Notes: generated by a model not told the origin, from the letters alone. A DNA stretch of 64,000 nucleotides from JANQRA01 sp035550735 (GCA_035550735.1 DASZOM010000017.1:1-64000), one strand, 5' to 3'. Counted from the stretch's first letter, positions 16,148 to 23,259 are shown. Numbers and translations: made by a program.

Positions 16148-17587
16148 TTGACTGACACCCGTACTGCAGACATCCGAGCCCTGCTGGGCGGCGGTTCCCC
16201 CGAGGACCGGCTGGCGGCAACCCATTTTCTCGTAGGAGCGGTGTTTCTGGTGCTCGGTGGGGCGATCCAGCTCCTCGGGCTGATCGCCATCAGATTCGGC
16301 GGGCTCTTCCCCATCTCCTACGGGCGCATCGAGCCCATGGCCAACCTGATCCTCATGGTCGGTTTCGCCACTGTCTCCCTCCTGGGCGGGGTCTACTACG
16401 TCCTCCCCCGGCTCACCGGAATCCGGCTGCAGGCGCCGGCCCTGGCCCGGCTCGGTCTCGCCGGCCTCTCCGGTCTCACCGTCCTGGGGGCCCTCGCCCT
16501 CTTCTTCGGCTTCGGGGACGGCCGACAGCCCCTGGGCCTCCCCTGGTGGCTCGACGTGCCTCTCGCCGGGGCGCTCTTCGCCCCGGCATTGGTGACTCTG
16601 GCCACCATCCGGGCCCGCACCGAGCAACGCGGGTTCGTCACCCTCTGGTTCGTGCTGGGTGGCGTGGTCTGGCTCCCTCTTCTCTTCGCGGCACATCTGG
16701 CCACCGAGCTCCCCTTCGCCTCCGAGGTCACTATTGCCTTCGCCGAGGTGTTCTTCTCCGCGGGCTTCGTCACGATGTTCCTGGTCACGGTGGGCACCGG
16801 CCTCGTCTACTACACGGTGGTCAAGGAGCTCGACGTCCCGCTGGCCAGCCGTCAGCTCGCCCTCGTCGGCTTCTGGTCACTCGGGTTCGCCGCGGTCTGG
16901 TGGGGGGTGGCCCAGCTCATGTTCGGGCCGGGGCCGGGGTGGGTCGCCGGGGTCGCCGCCGCCCTCGGACTGGCCTTTCCCATCGGCGCCCTGGCCAATG
17001 CAGCCAACATCTCGGTGACATTGGAGGGATCGTGGGCCGGGCTCGGCGAGCGTCCCGCGGTCTTCTCCGGGATGCTCGGGCTCTATCTCGCCGTCGCCGT
17101 GGCGGTGCTGGCGGCCCTGGCCGGCTTCCGGTCCGTGGGAGCTGCCACGTCGCTCACTCCTTTCTGGACGGCCGTGGACTACGTGTCCCTCACGGGGGTG
17201 GGCACTCTCCTCGTGTCGAGCGCGGGCTTCGCCGCCCTGCCCCGTCTGGTCGGTCGTGAGCTGGTGACGGTCTCCAAGGCGAGACGGTTCCAGCGGTTGA
17301 CCGTCACCGGTTCGGTAGGGCTCCTCCTCTCTCTCGGCGCCGCCGGGATCATCTCCGGATACTCCTGGATCGCCGGCTCCAACAGCGGGGCTTACGTCGA
17401 TGCCGGGGAGGGCTGGGGCGCGGGCGTGGGCACCACCTACGACACCCTGGTGCTGATCGCCGTCTTCTTCGGGATAGTGCTCTTCCTGGGTCTCATCGGC
17501 TATGCCTCGGTCGTCTTCGGCACGGTGGCACGTGGCCGCCCTATCGCCCAGGAGGTCCTGGTGAGCCGGGAGGCCGGCGATGAGTGA
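16148..17587 (+). CDS. CcoN-like haem-copper oxidase subunit I homologue lacking all metal ligands
   Basis: A 479-residue protein with about 12 helices. Segments align by eye with cbb3 subunit I: SYGRIEPMANLILM with FGRLRPLH, YYVLPRLTG, LVYYTVVKELDVPLASRQLA with YYFVPK-type sequence, and FWSLGFAAVWWGVAQLMF with FW-GPHHLHY. The usual ligands are all replaced: A65, A205, A255, Q256, V343 and Y345 stand where haem b, haem b3 and CuB histidines are expected. Only two histidines remain in the protein. Oxygen reduction is therefore not expected. The TTG start has GAGGAAG 4 bases upstream. It overlaps the CcoO-like gene by 8 bases. Confidence 0.8.
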   Translation: MTDTRTADIRALLGGGSPEDRLAATHFLVGAVFLVLGGAIQLLGLIAIRFGGLFPISYGRIEPMANLILMVGFATVSLLGGVYYVLPRLTGIRLQAPALARLGLAGLSGLTVLGALALFFGFGDGRQPLGLPWWLDVPLAGALFAPALVTLATIRARTEQRGFVTLWFVLGGVVWLPLLFAAHLATELPFASEVTIAFAEVFFSAGFVTMFLVTVGTGLVYYTVVKELDVPLASRQLALVGFWSLGFAAVWWGVAQLMFGPGPGWVAGVAAALGLAFPIGALANAANISVTLEGSWAGLGERPAVFSGMLGLYLAVAVAVLAALAGFRSVGAATSLTPFWTAVDYVSLTGVGTLLVSSAGFAALPRLVGRELVTVSKARRFQRLTVTGSVGLLLSLGAAGIISGYSWIAGSNSGAYVDAGEGWGAGVGTTYDTLVLIAVFFGIVLFLGLIGYASVVFGTVARGRPIAQEVLVSREAGDE

Positions 17588-18350
17588 CCTGGCGGCTGCG
17601 GCGGCCGCGCTCGGACTGCCCGAGGCGCTCGTGGAGCGTTCGGCGCGGGCGCGGGCAGCGGAGACCGGGGCCAGCTACGAGCAGATCCTCACCGAATGGT
17701 CGGGTGGCGAGGCGGCCCCCGTGGCGGCGCCACCCACCGCCGAGACACCTGCCGGGGCGCCTGCGGAGACCCCGGGTGAAGAGGCCCCTGCCGTGACGGC
17801 GCCGGAGCCGACGCCTCAGGTGGTGGTCGAGATCCCGGAGCCGGCACCAGCCCCGGCGCCGGCGCCGACCGGTCCCTACAAGCCGCCGGTGCTCGTCGGG
17901 GCGAGGGACAACCCGCTCGTCGTCCTCGCCGGCATCGTCGGCCTGTTCCTGATCGTCGTGCTGGTGGGCCTGATCGGTCCCTCCATCCCCCTCGATGCCG
18001 CCGGGGCCCGCAGCTCGGAGATCCCATTCGACGACGTCGCCGTGGAGGGACGTGACGTCTATCTCCGGTCGGGCTGCGCCTTCTGTCACACCCAGATGGT
18101 GCGGCCGGTGGTGGCCGACGTGGGGCTGGGGGCGGTCACCCTGAATGACACCAACCAGGTGTTGGGGACGGTGCGGTTCGGTCCCGATCTCTCCAATGTG
18201 GGATCCCGTGTCACCGGAGCCCAGATCGAGGCGATCATCACCGGGTTGGGCGAGCATCCACCCCACACACTCGACGCCGACGACCTGACGGCACTGGTCG
18301 CCTATCTGAGCCAGTCCCGCACCCTCGCCGAGGAGGAGCCGGGCTCATGA
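17580..18350 (+). CDS. CcoO-like monohaem cytochrome c with N-terminal module
   Basis: A 256-residue protein. Residues 11-45 (LGLPEALVERSARARAAETG, ASYEQILTEWSGGE) are the shared N-terminal module, followed by an Ala/Pro linker (46-100), one transmembrane helix (112-133) and a cytochrome domain. Haem motif CAFCH is at 166-170 in a CcoO-like context (DVYLRSGCAFCHTQMVRP, then RFGPDLSNVG). CcoO has a C-terminal MP axial ligand. Here there is none, and H225 or H229 in GEHPPHTLD are possible substitutes. ATG overlaps the upstream gene and ATGA links it to the next. A partner of the pseudo-oxidase is the likely role. Confidence 0.82.
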   Translation: MSDLAAAAAALGLPEALVERSARARAAETGASYEQILTEWSGGEAAPVAAPPTAETPAGAPAETPGEEAPAVTAPEPTPQVVVEIPEPAPAPAPAPTGPYKPPVLVGARDNPLVVLAGIVGLFLIVVLVGLIGPSIPLDAAGARSSEIPFDDVAVEGRDVYLRSGCAFCHTQMVRPVVADVGLGAVTLNDTNQVLGTVRFGPDLSNVGSRVTGAQIEAIITGLGEHPPHTLDADDLTALVAYLSQSRTLAEEEPGS

Positions 18351-19720
18351 GCCTGAGTGACGCCGCCCAGGCGCTCGGCCTTCCTGAAGCGCTGGTCAAG
18401 CGTTCCGCCGAGGCGCGGGCCGCCGAGACCGGTGCCAGCGTCGACGACATCCTGGCCGCATGGGCGGGTGGGGAGCAGGTGGAAGGCGCCCATGCTCCCG
18501 CCCCGACCGAGCCCGCCGAGCCGGCGGCCGAGCCCGATATCGAGGCCACAGCAGAGACCGAAGCTCCTCCGGCCGCCCCCGAGCCGACGGTCACCGTGAC
18601 CACCCCGGAGACCGCGGCGGCGACGGCGGCGACGACTCGGGCGCCGGTGCCCGCCGAGGTGACGATGGCCGAGGCGGCGCATCTCCCCGAGGTCATCACC
18701 GTCCGCACTGCAGGGATCAGGGAGCGGACCAACTTCGTCATCCCGCGTTGGCTCACCGGTCTCATGCTGGTGGCCCCGCTCATCGCCCTCTTCGCCTTGG
18801 GTGGGTCGGCCACCGGTTCCTGCGGGGAAGCCACCGAGTTGACCGTGGACGTGATCACCGGGGAGATCGAGAACTGCGACGGCTCCGCATTCACCGGGGC
18901 CGGCGCCGGTGGCGGCGGAACCGATTTCATCGCCCTGGGTGCTGAGCTCTTCGCGGGCAACGTGACACCCGCGGCCGACTGCGCGGGATGTCACGGCGCC
19001 GGTGGGGAAGGAGGAGCGGGTCCGGCACTCGGCGGTGTCCTGACCACATTTGGCGCATGTGAGGATCATGTGGAATGGGTACGACTCGGGTCCGCCGGGT
19101 TCGAGACCTACGGCGACACCAACAAGCCCGCCGGGGGTGGGATGCCGGCCCACTCCGCTCTCACCGAGGAGCAGCTGCGATCGGTGGTCGCCTTCGAACG
19201 CGTCCGCTTCGGCGGGGCCAACCCCGAGGAGACCCTGGCCGACTGTGGCCTCGCTGCCGAAGGTGGGGGCGCCCCCGGGGAGGGTGGCGGAGCCGACCTG
19301 GTCGCACTGGGCGGGGAGATCTTCGGCGGCGCCGCGGTCAACGGTGTCGACTGTGCCGGCTGTCACGGTGCGAATGGCGAGGGCGGGGTGGGGCCACCAC
19401 TGGCCGGCGTCCTCACCACCTTCAGCGCCTGTGCCGACCACATCGAATGGGTGAGTCTGGGATCCGCCGGATTCCCAGACGGCTACGGCGACACCAACAA
19501 GCCCACCGGTGGGGGGATGCCCTCGTTCTCCGGCTCCCTGAGCCCCGAGCAGATCGCGGCGGTGGCCGCCTTCGAACGGGTCCGCTTCGGTGGCGGCGCC
19601 GCCGACGAAGTCCAGGCCGACTGCGCCGGGTCAAGCGGCGGTGGCGAGGCTCCGGCAGACGGCGAGGCACCCGCCGACGGGGAGACTTCGACCACGACCA
19701 CCACCGGTGCCGACACCTAG
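18347..19720 (+). CDS. Diheme cytochrome c with duplicated domains and N-terminal module
   Basis: A 457-residue protein. Residues 10-45 repeat the module LGLPEALVKRSAEARAAETG, followed by a Pro/Ala/Thr linker (about 46-125), one helix (about 133-152) and two homologous cytochrome c domains. Haem sites are CAGCH 212-216 with M266 (GGGMPAHS) and CAGCH 336-340 with M391 (GGGMPSFS). The two domains share LTTF-AC-DH-EWV-LGSAGF and GDTNKP, so they arose by internal duplication. The C-terminus is a short Gly/Pro/Thr-rich tail. It may replace CcoP as the electron entry subunit. It is the last gene of the operon. Confidence 0.85.
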   Translation: MSLSDAAQALGLPEALVKRSAEARAAETGASVDDILAAWAGGEQVEGAHAPAPTEPAEPAAEPDIEATAETEAPPAAPEPTVTVTTPETAAATAATTRAPVPAEVTMAEAAHLPEVITVRTAGIRERTNFVIPRWLTGLMLVAPLIALFALGGSATGSCGEATELTVDVITGEIENCDGSAFTGAGAGGGGTDFIALGAELFAGNVTPAADCAGCHGAGGEGGAGPALGGVLTTFGACEDHVEWVRLGSAGFETYGDTNKPAGGGMPAHSALTEEQLRSVVAFERVRFGGANPEETLADCGLAAEGGGAPGEGGGADLVALGGEIFGGAAVNGVDCAGCHGANGEGGVGPPLAGVLTTFSACADHIEWVSLGSAGFPDGYGDTNKPTGGGMPSFSGSLSPEQIAAVAAFERVRFGGGAADEVQADCAGSSGGGEAPADGEAPADGETSTTTTTGADT

Positions 19721-19740
19721 CAAGGCCCGATCAACCACGC

Positions 19741-20001
19741 TCAGAGGTCGAGAACGGACTTGATCGCGTCCCGGAGCAGCCTTCGGTCGTCGATCACTCC
19801 CTCGGCCACCACCCGGTCGTGGCTGGCGAGCACGATGGGCACCCTGAGGCCATAAGCCCTGGTCAGGGCCTCGTCACGGTCCACGTCGACCTCTTCGACG
19901 GTCACCCCGAGGTCCCTGGCAACCCTGGCCAGGATGGGACGTGCGTCATCGCAGAGATGACAACCTCTTCGGGTGAGAAATCGCAGGGATAAAATCCTCA
20001 A
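19741..20001 (-). CDS. Glutaredoxin-like thioredoxin-fold protein
   Basis: An 86-residue thioredoxin-fold protein with the redox motif CHLC in FLTRRGCHLCDDARPIL and the cis-proline loop YGLRVPIV. The family (glutaredoxin family/DUF836 type) reduces or exchanges thiols; its partner is unknown. I chose the TTG at 20001 because GGAGAG lies 7-8 bases upstream and the protein starts directly with the first beta strand. A longer frame exists upstream but overlaps the ncRNA candidate. It converges on the diheme cytochrome gene. Confidence 0.8.
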   Translation of the reverse strand: MRILSLRFLTRRGCHLCDDARPILARVARDLGVTVEEVDVDRDEALTRAYGLRVPIVLASHDRVVAEGVIDDRRLLRDAIKSVLDL

Positions 20002-20032
20002 GAAGTCACTCTCCGTGGCCGATAAGCGCGAT

Positions 20033-20178
20033 GCATGCAGGAAGGATGGGTTCCTCCCCTCACACCCAGGGCACGTTCCCAAGGTGTGAACGGATAGCCT
20101 CCCAGCCCGCCCCACGGTGGAGAACCATCCTTCATGTAGTCGGGGCCCCCGCCACCATTCGGGGGCCCCGACATTTTT
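20033..20178 (+). ncRNA. Structured C-rich RNA, resembles actinobacterial 6C RNA
   Basis: A 12-bp outer stem (20041-20053 with 20122-20133, GAAGGATGG/CCATCCTTC core) encloses a hairpin TCACACC/GGTGTGA (20060-20066 with 20083-20089) topped by GGG/CCC, and C-rich unpaired stretches CCTCCCC and CCTCCCAGCCCGCCCC. It ends at a strong hairpin with a T-run. This layout recalls the 6C RNA described in actinobacteria. I rely on memory of that motif, and the 5' end and promoter are not defined. Confidence 0.6.
20139..20177 (+). terminator. Rho-independent terminator of the C-rich RNA
   Basis: GTCGGGGCCCCCG (20139-20151) pairs perfectly with CGGGGGCCCCGAC (20160-20172) across an 8-base loop, followed by ATTTTT. 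It is the clearest intrinsic terminator in the window. Confidence 0.85.
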
Positions 20179-20272
20179 CCGGGCCGCGGCACGGAGTGGT
20201 CACACCACCCCGTTCTGTGAAGGTCTGCCGACACAGAGCGTCCACTAACACTCACAGAATGGCCTCCGGGCA

Positions 20273-20278
20273 TACGAT
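20273..20278 (+). promoter_or_regulatory. -10 element of the 32-residue membrane protein gene
   Basis: TACGAT, exactly 6 bases before the GTG at 20285, matching the leaderless pattern. Confidence 0.45.
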
Positions 20279-20284
20279 CGGCCG

Positions 20285-20383
20285 GTGCGCCCCGCCACCG
20301 CCATCGTGCTTCTGATACTGCTCGCCATCATCGCCGTCGCCGGGATCGTCCAGCTCTGGATCATCTACTCGCCGTCAGGCTGA
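20285..20383 (+). CDS. Small single-helix membrane protein (32 aa)
   Basis: A short frame starting at GTG: VRPATAIVLLILLAIIAVAG, then IVQLWIIYSPSG. Nearly the whole protein is one transmembrane helix with a positive N-terminus. A TACGAT box 6 bases upstream predicts a leaderless transcript starting on this GTG. Its last 23 bases overlap the 3' end of the convergent SAM hydroxide adenosyltransferase gene. No function can be given. The evidence is promoter placement plus the clean hydrophobic composition. Confidence 0.5.
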   Translation: MRPATAIVLLILLAIIAVAGIVQLWIIYSPSG

Positions 20384-21170
20384 CCGAGACACCCTCGGCG
20401 AGATTGAACGTCTCGTCGGCACGACCGCCACGAACCGCAAAGGCCAACAGCCCCACCGAGTCGACGTGGATGAGCGCCTCGCCCTCAGCCACGTCGCCGT
20501 AGGCGCGCACCCAGGGCACCGAATGGATCGTGGAGCCCACCTTCACGGTGAGCGTGTCCCCAACCGAGAAGCCGAGCCCTTGCAGTTCGTCCGGCCCGAT
20601 GTTGGTCTGCACGTTGCCGAAGACATCGACCCACCACGCCTCACCGCTCACCACCGAGCCCTGCACCTCGGTCAAGGGGAGGAGCAGGGGAACCAGCTCG
20701 TCCCCGGGGACGGCTGGGCCGAGGTCTCCCAAGCCCGACTCGCCTGATGCCAGCAGGGCGGCTGCCGGGGCGAAGACGTCCCGCCCATGGAATGTCTCGC
20801 CCGGTGAGGGGATGGCGGCCTCCGGGTTCTCGATCGACACGGCGCGGGTGGCGCCGCCCACCATGGCCACGGCCGGCGAGAGCACGCCATTGTCCGGCCC
20901 CACGAAGATCCCCCAGCTCGTCTCGGCGGCGATGGCCCTCCTCCCGGTGCCCACACCCGGATCGACCACGACGAGACAGACCCCCTCCGGCAGATACTGT
21001 ATGGCCCTGGTCAGCGCGAGTGCCGCCGCCCGCACGTTTCCCGCGGGGAAGGAATGCCCGACATCGATCACCCGTGACTCGGGGGCGAGCTTGTAGAGCA
21101 CCCCGTGGACGACTCCGACGAACTCGTCCTGCTGCCCGAAATCGGAGAGAAAGCTGATCGGTCGCGACAT
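20361..21170 (-). CDS. SAM hydroxide adenosyltransferase (DUF62 family)
   Basis: A 269-residue member of the family that splits S-adenosylmethionine with water-derived hydroxide into adenosine and methionine (related to fluorinases and chlorinases). Conserved segments are FLSDFGQQDEFVGVVHG at the start, the DPGVGTGRR loop, FVGPDNGVLSPA, TFHGRDVFAPAAALL, and VDVFGNVQTNI in the C-terminal domain. I chose the ATG at 21170 (MSRPISFLSDFG) over 21194 because TAGCGT lies 8 bases before it. It is divergent from the Clp1-like gene. Confidence 0.88.
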   Translation of the reverse strand: MSRPISFLSDFGQQDEFVGVVHGVLYKLAPESRVIDVGHSFPAGNVRAAALALTRAIQYLPEGVCLVVVDPGVGTGRRAIAAETSWGIFVGPDNGVLSPAVAMVGGATRAVSIENPEAAIPSPGETFHGRDVFAPAAALLASGESGLGDLGPAVPGDELVPLLLPLTEVQGSVVSGEAWWVDVFGNVQTNIGPDELQGLGFSVGDTLTVKVGSTIHSVPWVRAYGDVAEGEALIHVDSVGLLAFAVRGGRADETFNLAEGVSVSLTASR

Positions 21171-21222
21171 CCCCGGCGACGCTAGACGCTGCATCGGGCG
21201 GAGCAGCCATGACGCCGCCCCC

Positions 21223-21228
21223 TATATT
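21223..21228 (+). promoter_or_regulatory. -10 element of the Clp1-like gene
   Basis: TATATT, one mismatch from TATAAT, exactly 6 bases before the ATG at 21235. It is one of the best leaderless promoters in the window. Confidence 0.6.
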
Positions 21229-21234
21229 GCGCGT

Positions 21235-22116
21235 ATGGCCGATCCCCAACACGAAGCCCTGGCTCGCAGGGCGGCGACACCCGGGGTCACCATGCTGATC
21301 GGGGGTCTCGACACCGGGAAGACCACGGTCGCCCTCGACGCAGTCCGTCACGCTCTCGCCGCCGGGCACCAGCCGGTGCTGGTCGATGCCGACACCGGCA
21401 TCTCCACCGTCGGCCCGCCGGCATGCGTGGGTCTCAAGGTGTTCACCGACGAGAGCGACTTGCATCGCGAGATCGTCCCCGACGCACTCCATTTCGTCGG
21501 CGCCATCACCGCCGCCCGTCTCGTACTCCAGCAGGTGGTGGCAACCGCGGTGATGGTGGAGAAGGCCCGGAACCTGGGTGACGTGATCATCGTCGACACC
21601 ACAGCCGTCTCCTCCGGGGTGTCCGGGGAGACCCTCAAGTACCACAAGGCCGAGCTGTGCCGTCCCGATCTGGTCATCGCTCTGCAGCGGGGTGAGGAGA
21701 TGGAGCCGGTGGTGGGGATGCTGCGGAGGTTCTTGGACCTCGAGGTTCTCACTGCCCCAACCGACCCCGGGCTGAATCCACTGGGGCCCGACGAGCGGGC
21801 CCGGAGACGGGTCGAGGCGTTCGCCCGTGCCCTGCGACCGCCCCTGGACCGCTGGAAGGTGAGACCAACCGTCTTCGCCCCCACCCTTCCCGTCGGTTTC
21901 AACCTGGGGCGACTCGACAACGTGCTGGTCGGTGTGCAGAACTCGACCGGCGGCTGCCTCGGTCTCGGGATCCTGCAGGTCGAGGACGAGACCTTGCGGG
22001 TGATGACAAATGTCGGTGAGGGCATGACCGGGCTCCGGCTGGGCTCATTGCGTCTCGACCCCGAGAGCTACGAGGGGACCGTCATCAGCCTCCGCGAGCT
22101 CATGTTCGGGATCTGA
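21235..22116 (+). CDS. Clp1/Grc3-like P-loop polynucleotide kinase family protein
   Basis: A 293-residue P-loop protein. The Walker A is MLIGGLDTGKTTVALD (about 20-35), DADTGISTVGPP is the DxD-like motif after strand 2, and DVIIVDTTAVSSG supplies the Walker B region. The C-terminal part has the beta-rich extension found in Clp1/Grc3 (NVLVGVQNSTGG, LGLGILQVEDETLRV). Eukaryotic and archaeal relatives phosphorylate 5-prime hydroxyl ends of RNA. Bacterial members are poorly characterised, and activity here is inferred from fold only. The gene is leaderless, divergent from the SAM enzyme. Confidence 0.78.
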   Translation: MADPQHEALARRAATPGVTMLIGGLDTGKTTVALDAVRHALAAGHQPVLVDADTGISTVGPPACVGLKVFTDESDLHREIVPDALHFVGAITAARLVLQQVVATAVMVEKARNLGDVIIVDTTAVSSGVSGETLKYHKAELCRPDLVIALQRGEEMEPVVGMLRRFLDLEVLTAPTDPGLNPLGPDERARRRVEAFARALRPPLDRWKVRPTVFAPTLPVGFNLGRLDNVLVGVQNSTGGCLGLGILQVEDETLRVMTNVGEGMTGLRLGSLRLDPESYEGTVISLRELMFGI

Positions 22117-22199
22117 CACCCGCTTTCCCCCGCACAACCCATCACGGAGCGTGGCGGTAACGGTCAAGGAAGTGGTCGAATCAGCCGATATCTCCACAC

Positions 22200-22898
22200 A
22201 TGCTGGGGAAAATCCGCTGGCTCTCGATCCTCCTCGTGGTCGCCCTCGCCACGATCGGTCTGGCAGCTTCTGCCGGCGCCGACTCCGGATCGGAGAACAG
22301 CTTCCTGTCCGAGATCAACTCGACACGCAGCTCCAGGGGCCTCGGCCCGCTGACGATGGATGGCGGGCTCCGCTCCCATGCCCGCAACCACACCGCGGAC
22401 ATGATCGCTGCCGGTTCGATCTTCCATTCCTCCAACGGCGAGCTCCAGGCCGCAGCCGGCGGGGGCTGGACGCGGCTCGGGGAGAACGTGGGCCGCGGCG
22501 GCTCCGTTGCGAGCCTGCACGACGCGTTCATGGAGTCGCCCTCACACCGGGCCAACATCCTCGGTGACTACAACTACGTCGGCATCGGGACCGGGACGTC
22601 CGACGGTGTCCTCTACGTCACGGTCGTGTTCATGAAGAAGGGCGGATCGTCGCCACCGGCGACCACCACGACCACGGCCGCCCCACAGACGACCACCACG
22701 TCGAAGTCATCGGGACAGGCGCCCAAGTCGTCGCCGTCATCGCCGGCCGGTTCCACGCAGAGCGCGCCGGCGACCACCACGACCACCGCCCCACCCCCCA
22801 CCACCACGACCACGTTGATAGTCGGGCCGGACAAGCCGGTGACACCGGGCGTGTCGTGTTTCGAGGCGACACGTTTCGGCTGGACCTGTCACGACTGA
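22200..22898 (+). CDS. Secreted CAP/SCP-domain protein with Thr-rich tail
   Basis: A 232-residue secreted protein. A signal peptide (about 1-27, ending ASAGADSG) precedes a CAP domain with the typical segments FLSEINSTRSSRGLGPL, HARNHTADMIAAG, GENVGRGG and SPSHRANILGDYNYVGIG. A linker with two Thr runs and Ser/Pro-rich sequence follows, ending in a short segment with two cysteines (VSCFEATRFGWTCHD). Bacterial CAP proteins are extracellular and of mostly unknown role. The end module may bind the cell surface. It stands alone. Confidence 0.85.
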   Translation: MLGKIRWLSILLVVALATIGLAASAGADSGSENSFLSEINSTRSSRGLGPLTMDGGLRSHARNHTADMIAAGSIFHSSNGELQAAAGGGWTRLGENVGRGGSVASLHDAFMESPSHRANILGDYNYVGIGTGTSDGVLYVTVVFMKKGGSSPPATTTTTAAPQTTTTSKSSGQAPKSSPSSPAGSTQSAPATTTTTAPPPTTTTTLIVGPDKPVTPGVSCFEATRFGWTCHD

Positions 22899-23259
22899 TT
22901 GCTGGCGGACTCTGGCCGACCGCCTCGCCAACAGACTCCGGTCCGCCAGGGCCTCCGCCTCTCACCCTTGAATCGAAGGCTGCCGTGCTGCTCGGTAGCC
23001 AGCGAGCACGGCAAAACGCCCCAGTGACCTCCAGAGCTTCCTCCGCACTTCCCCGAACGGACGCTTCTCCGGCTGGCCTCTGGGGCGTCTGCCTGCGTGG
23101 GAATGTACGCAGCGGCCCGGTCGATATCAACGACCTCGACCGGGGCGCTCTTGTCCGTCGAGAATCGCAACCCAACGTAGGACAACGCCTGGACCGGTGT
23201 TTCCAACAGAAACCGGGGTTTTCCACAAACCTTGTCCACATGGCTTTGTTCACAAGTTT
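22899..23259. other. Non-coding stretch with hairpins and DnaA-box-like sites
   Basis: No gene is supported here: the open minus-strand frame through it has clearly lower third-position GC than its neighbours. It contains CTGGCGGAC/GTCCGCCAG (22902-22910 with 22941-22949), a likely terminator for the CAP gene, a hairpin GCCGTGCT/AGCACGGC at about 22980-23012, and a DnaA-box-like cluster at its right end. Confidence 0.6.
23219..23254 (+). promoter_or_regulatory. Cluster of three DnaA-box-like 9-mers
   Basis: TTTTCCACA (23219-23227), TTGTCCACA (23232-23240) and TTGTTCACA (23246-23254) lie in the same orientation 13 and 14 bp apart. The middle one equals the consensus box reported for Streptomyces and Mycobacterium. 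They sit just downstream of the YbjN gene end, so they do not look like its promoter. Confidence 0.55.

Noticed and set aside
22670..22820. Tandem DNA repeat in the CAP gene
   Set aside because: The ACC/ACG runs encode a Thr-rich linker of variable unit length, a common extracellular spacer, not a satellite or CRISPR array.
23219..23254. Chromosomal origin of replication
   Set aside because: Only three box-like 9-mers, no AT-rich unwinding region and no dnaA, dnaN or parAB nearby.
22889..23259. Minus-strand frame (about 118 codons) through the gap at 22899-23259
   Set aside because: Third-position GC is well below that of real genes here, there is no recognisable domain and no ribosome site or -10 box.
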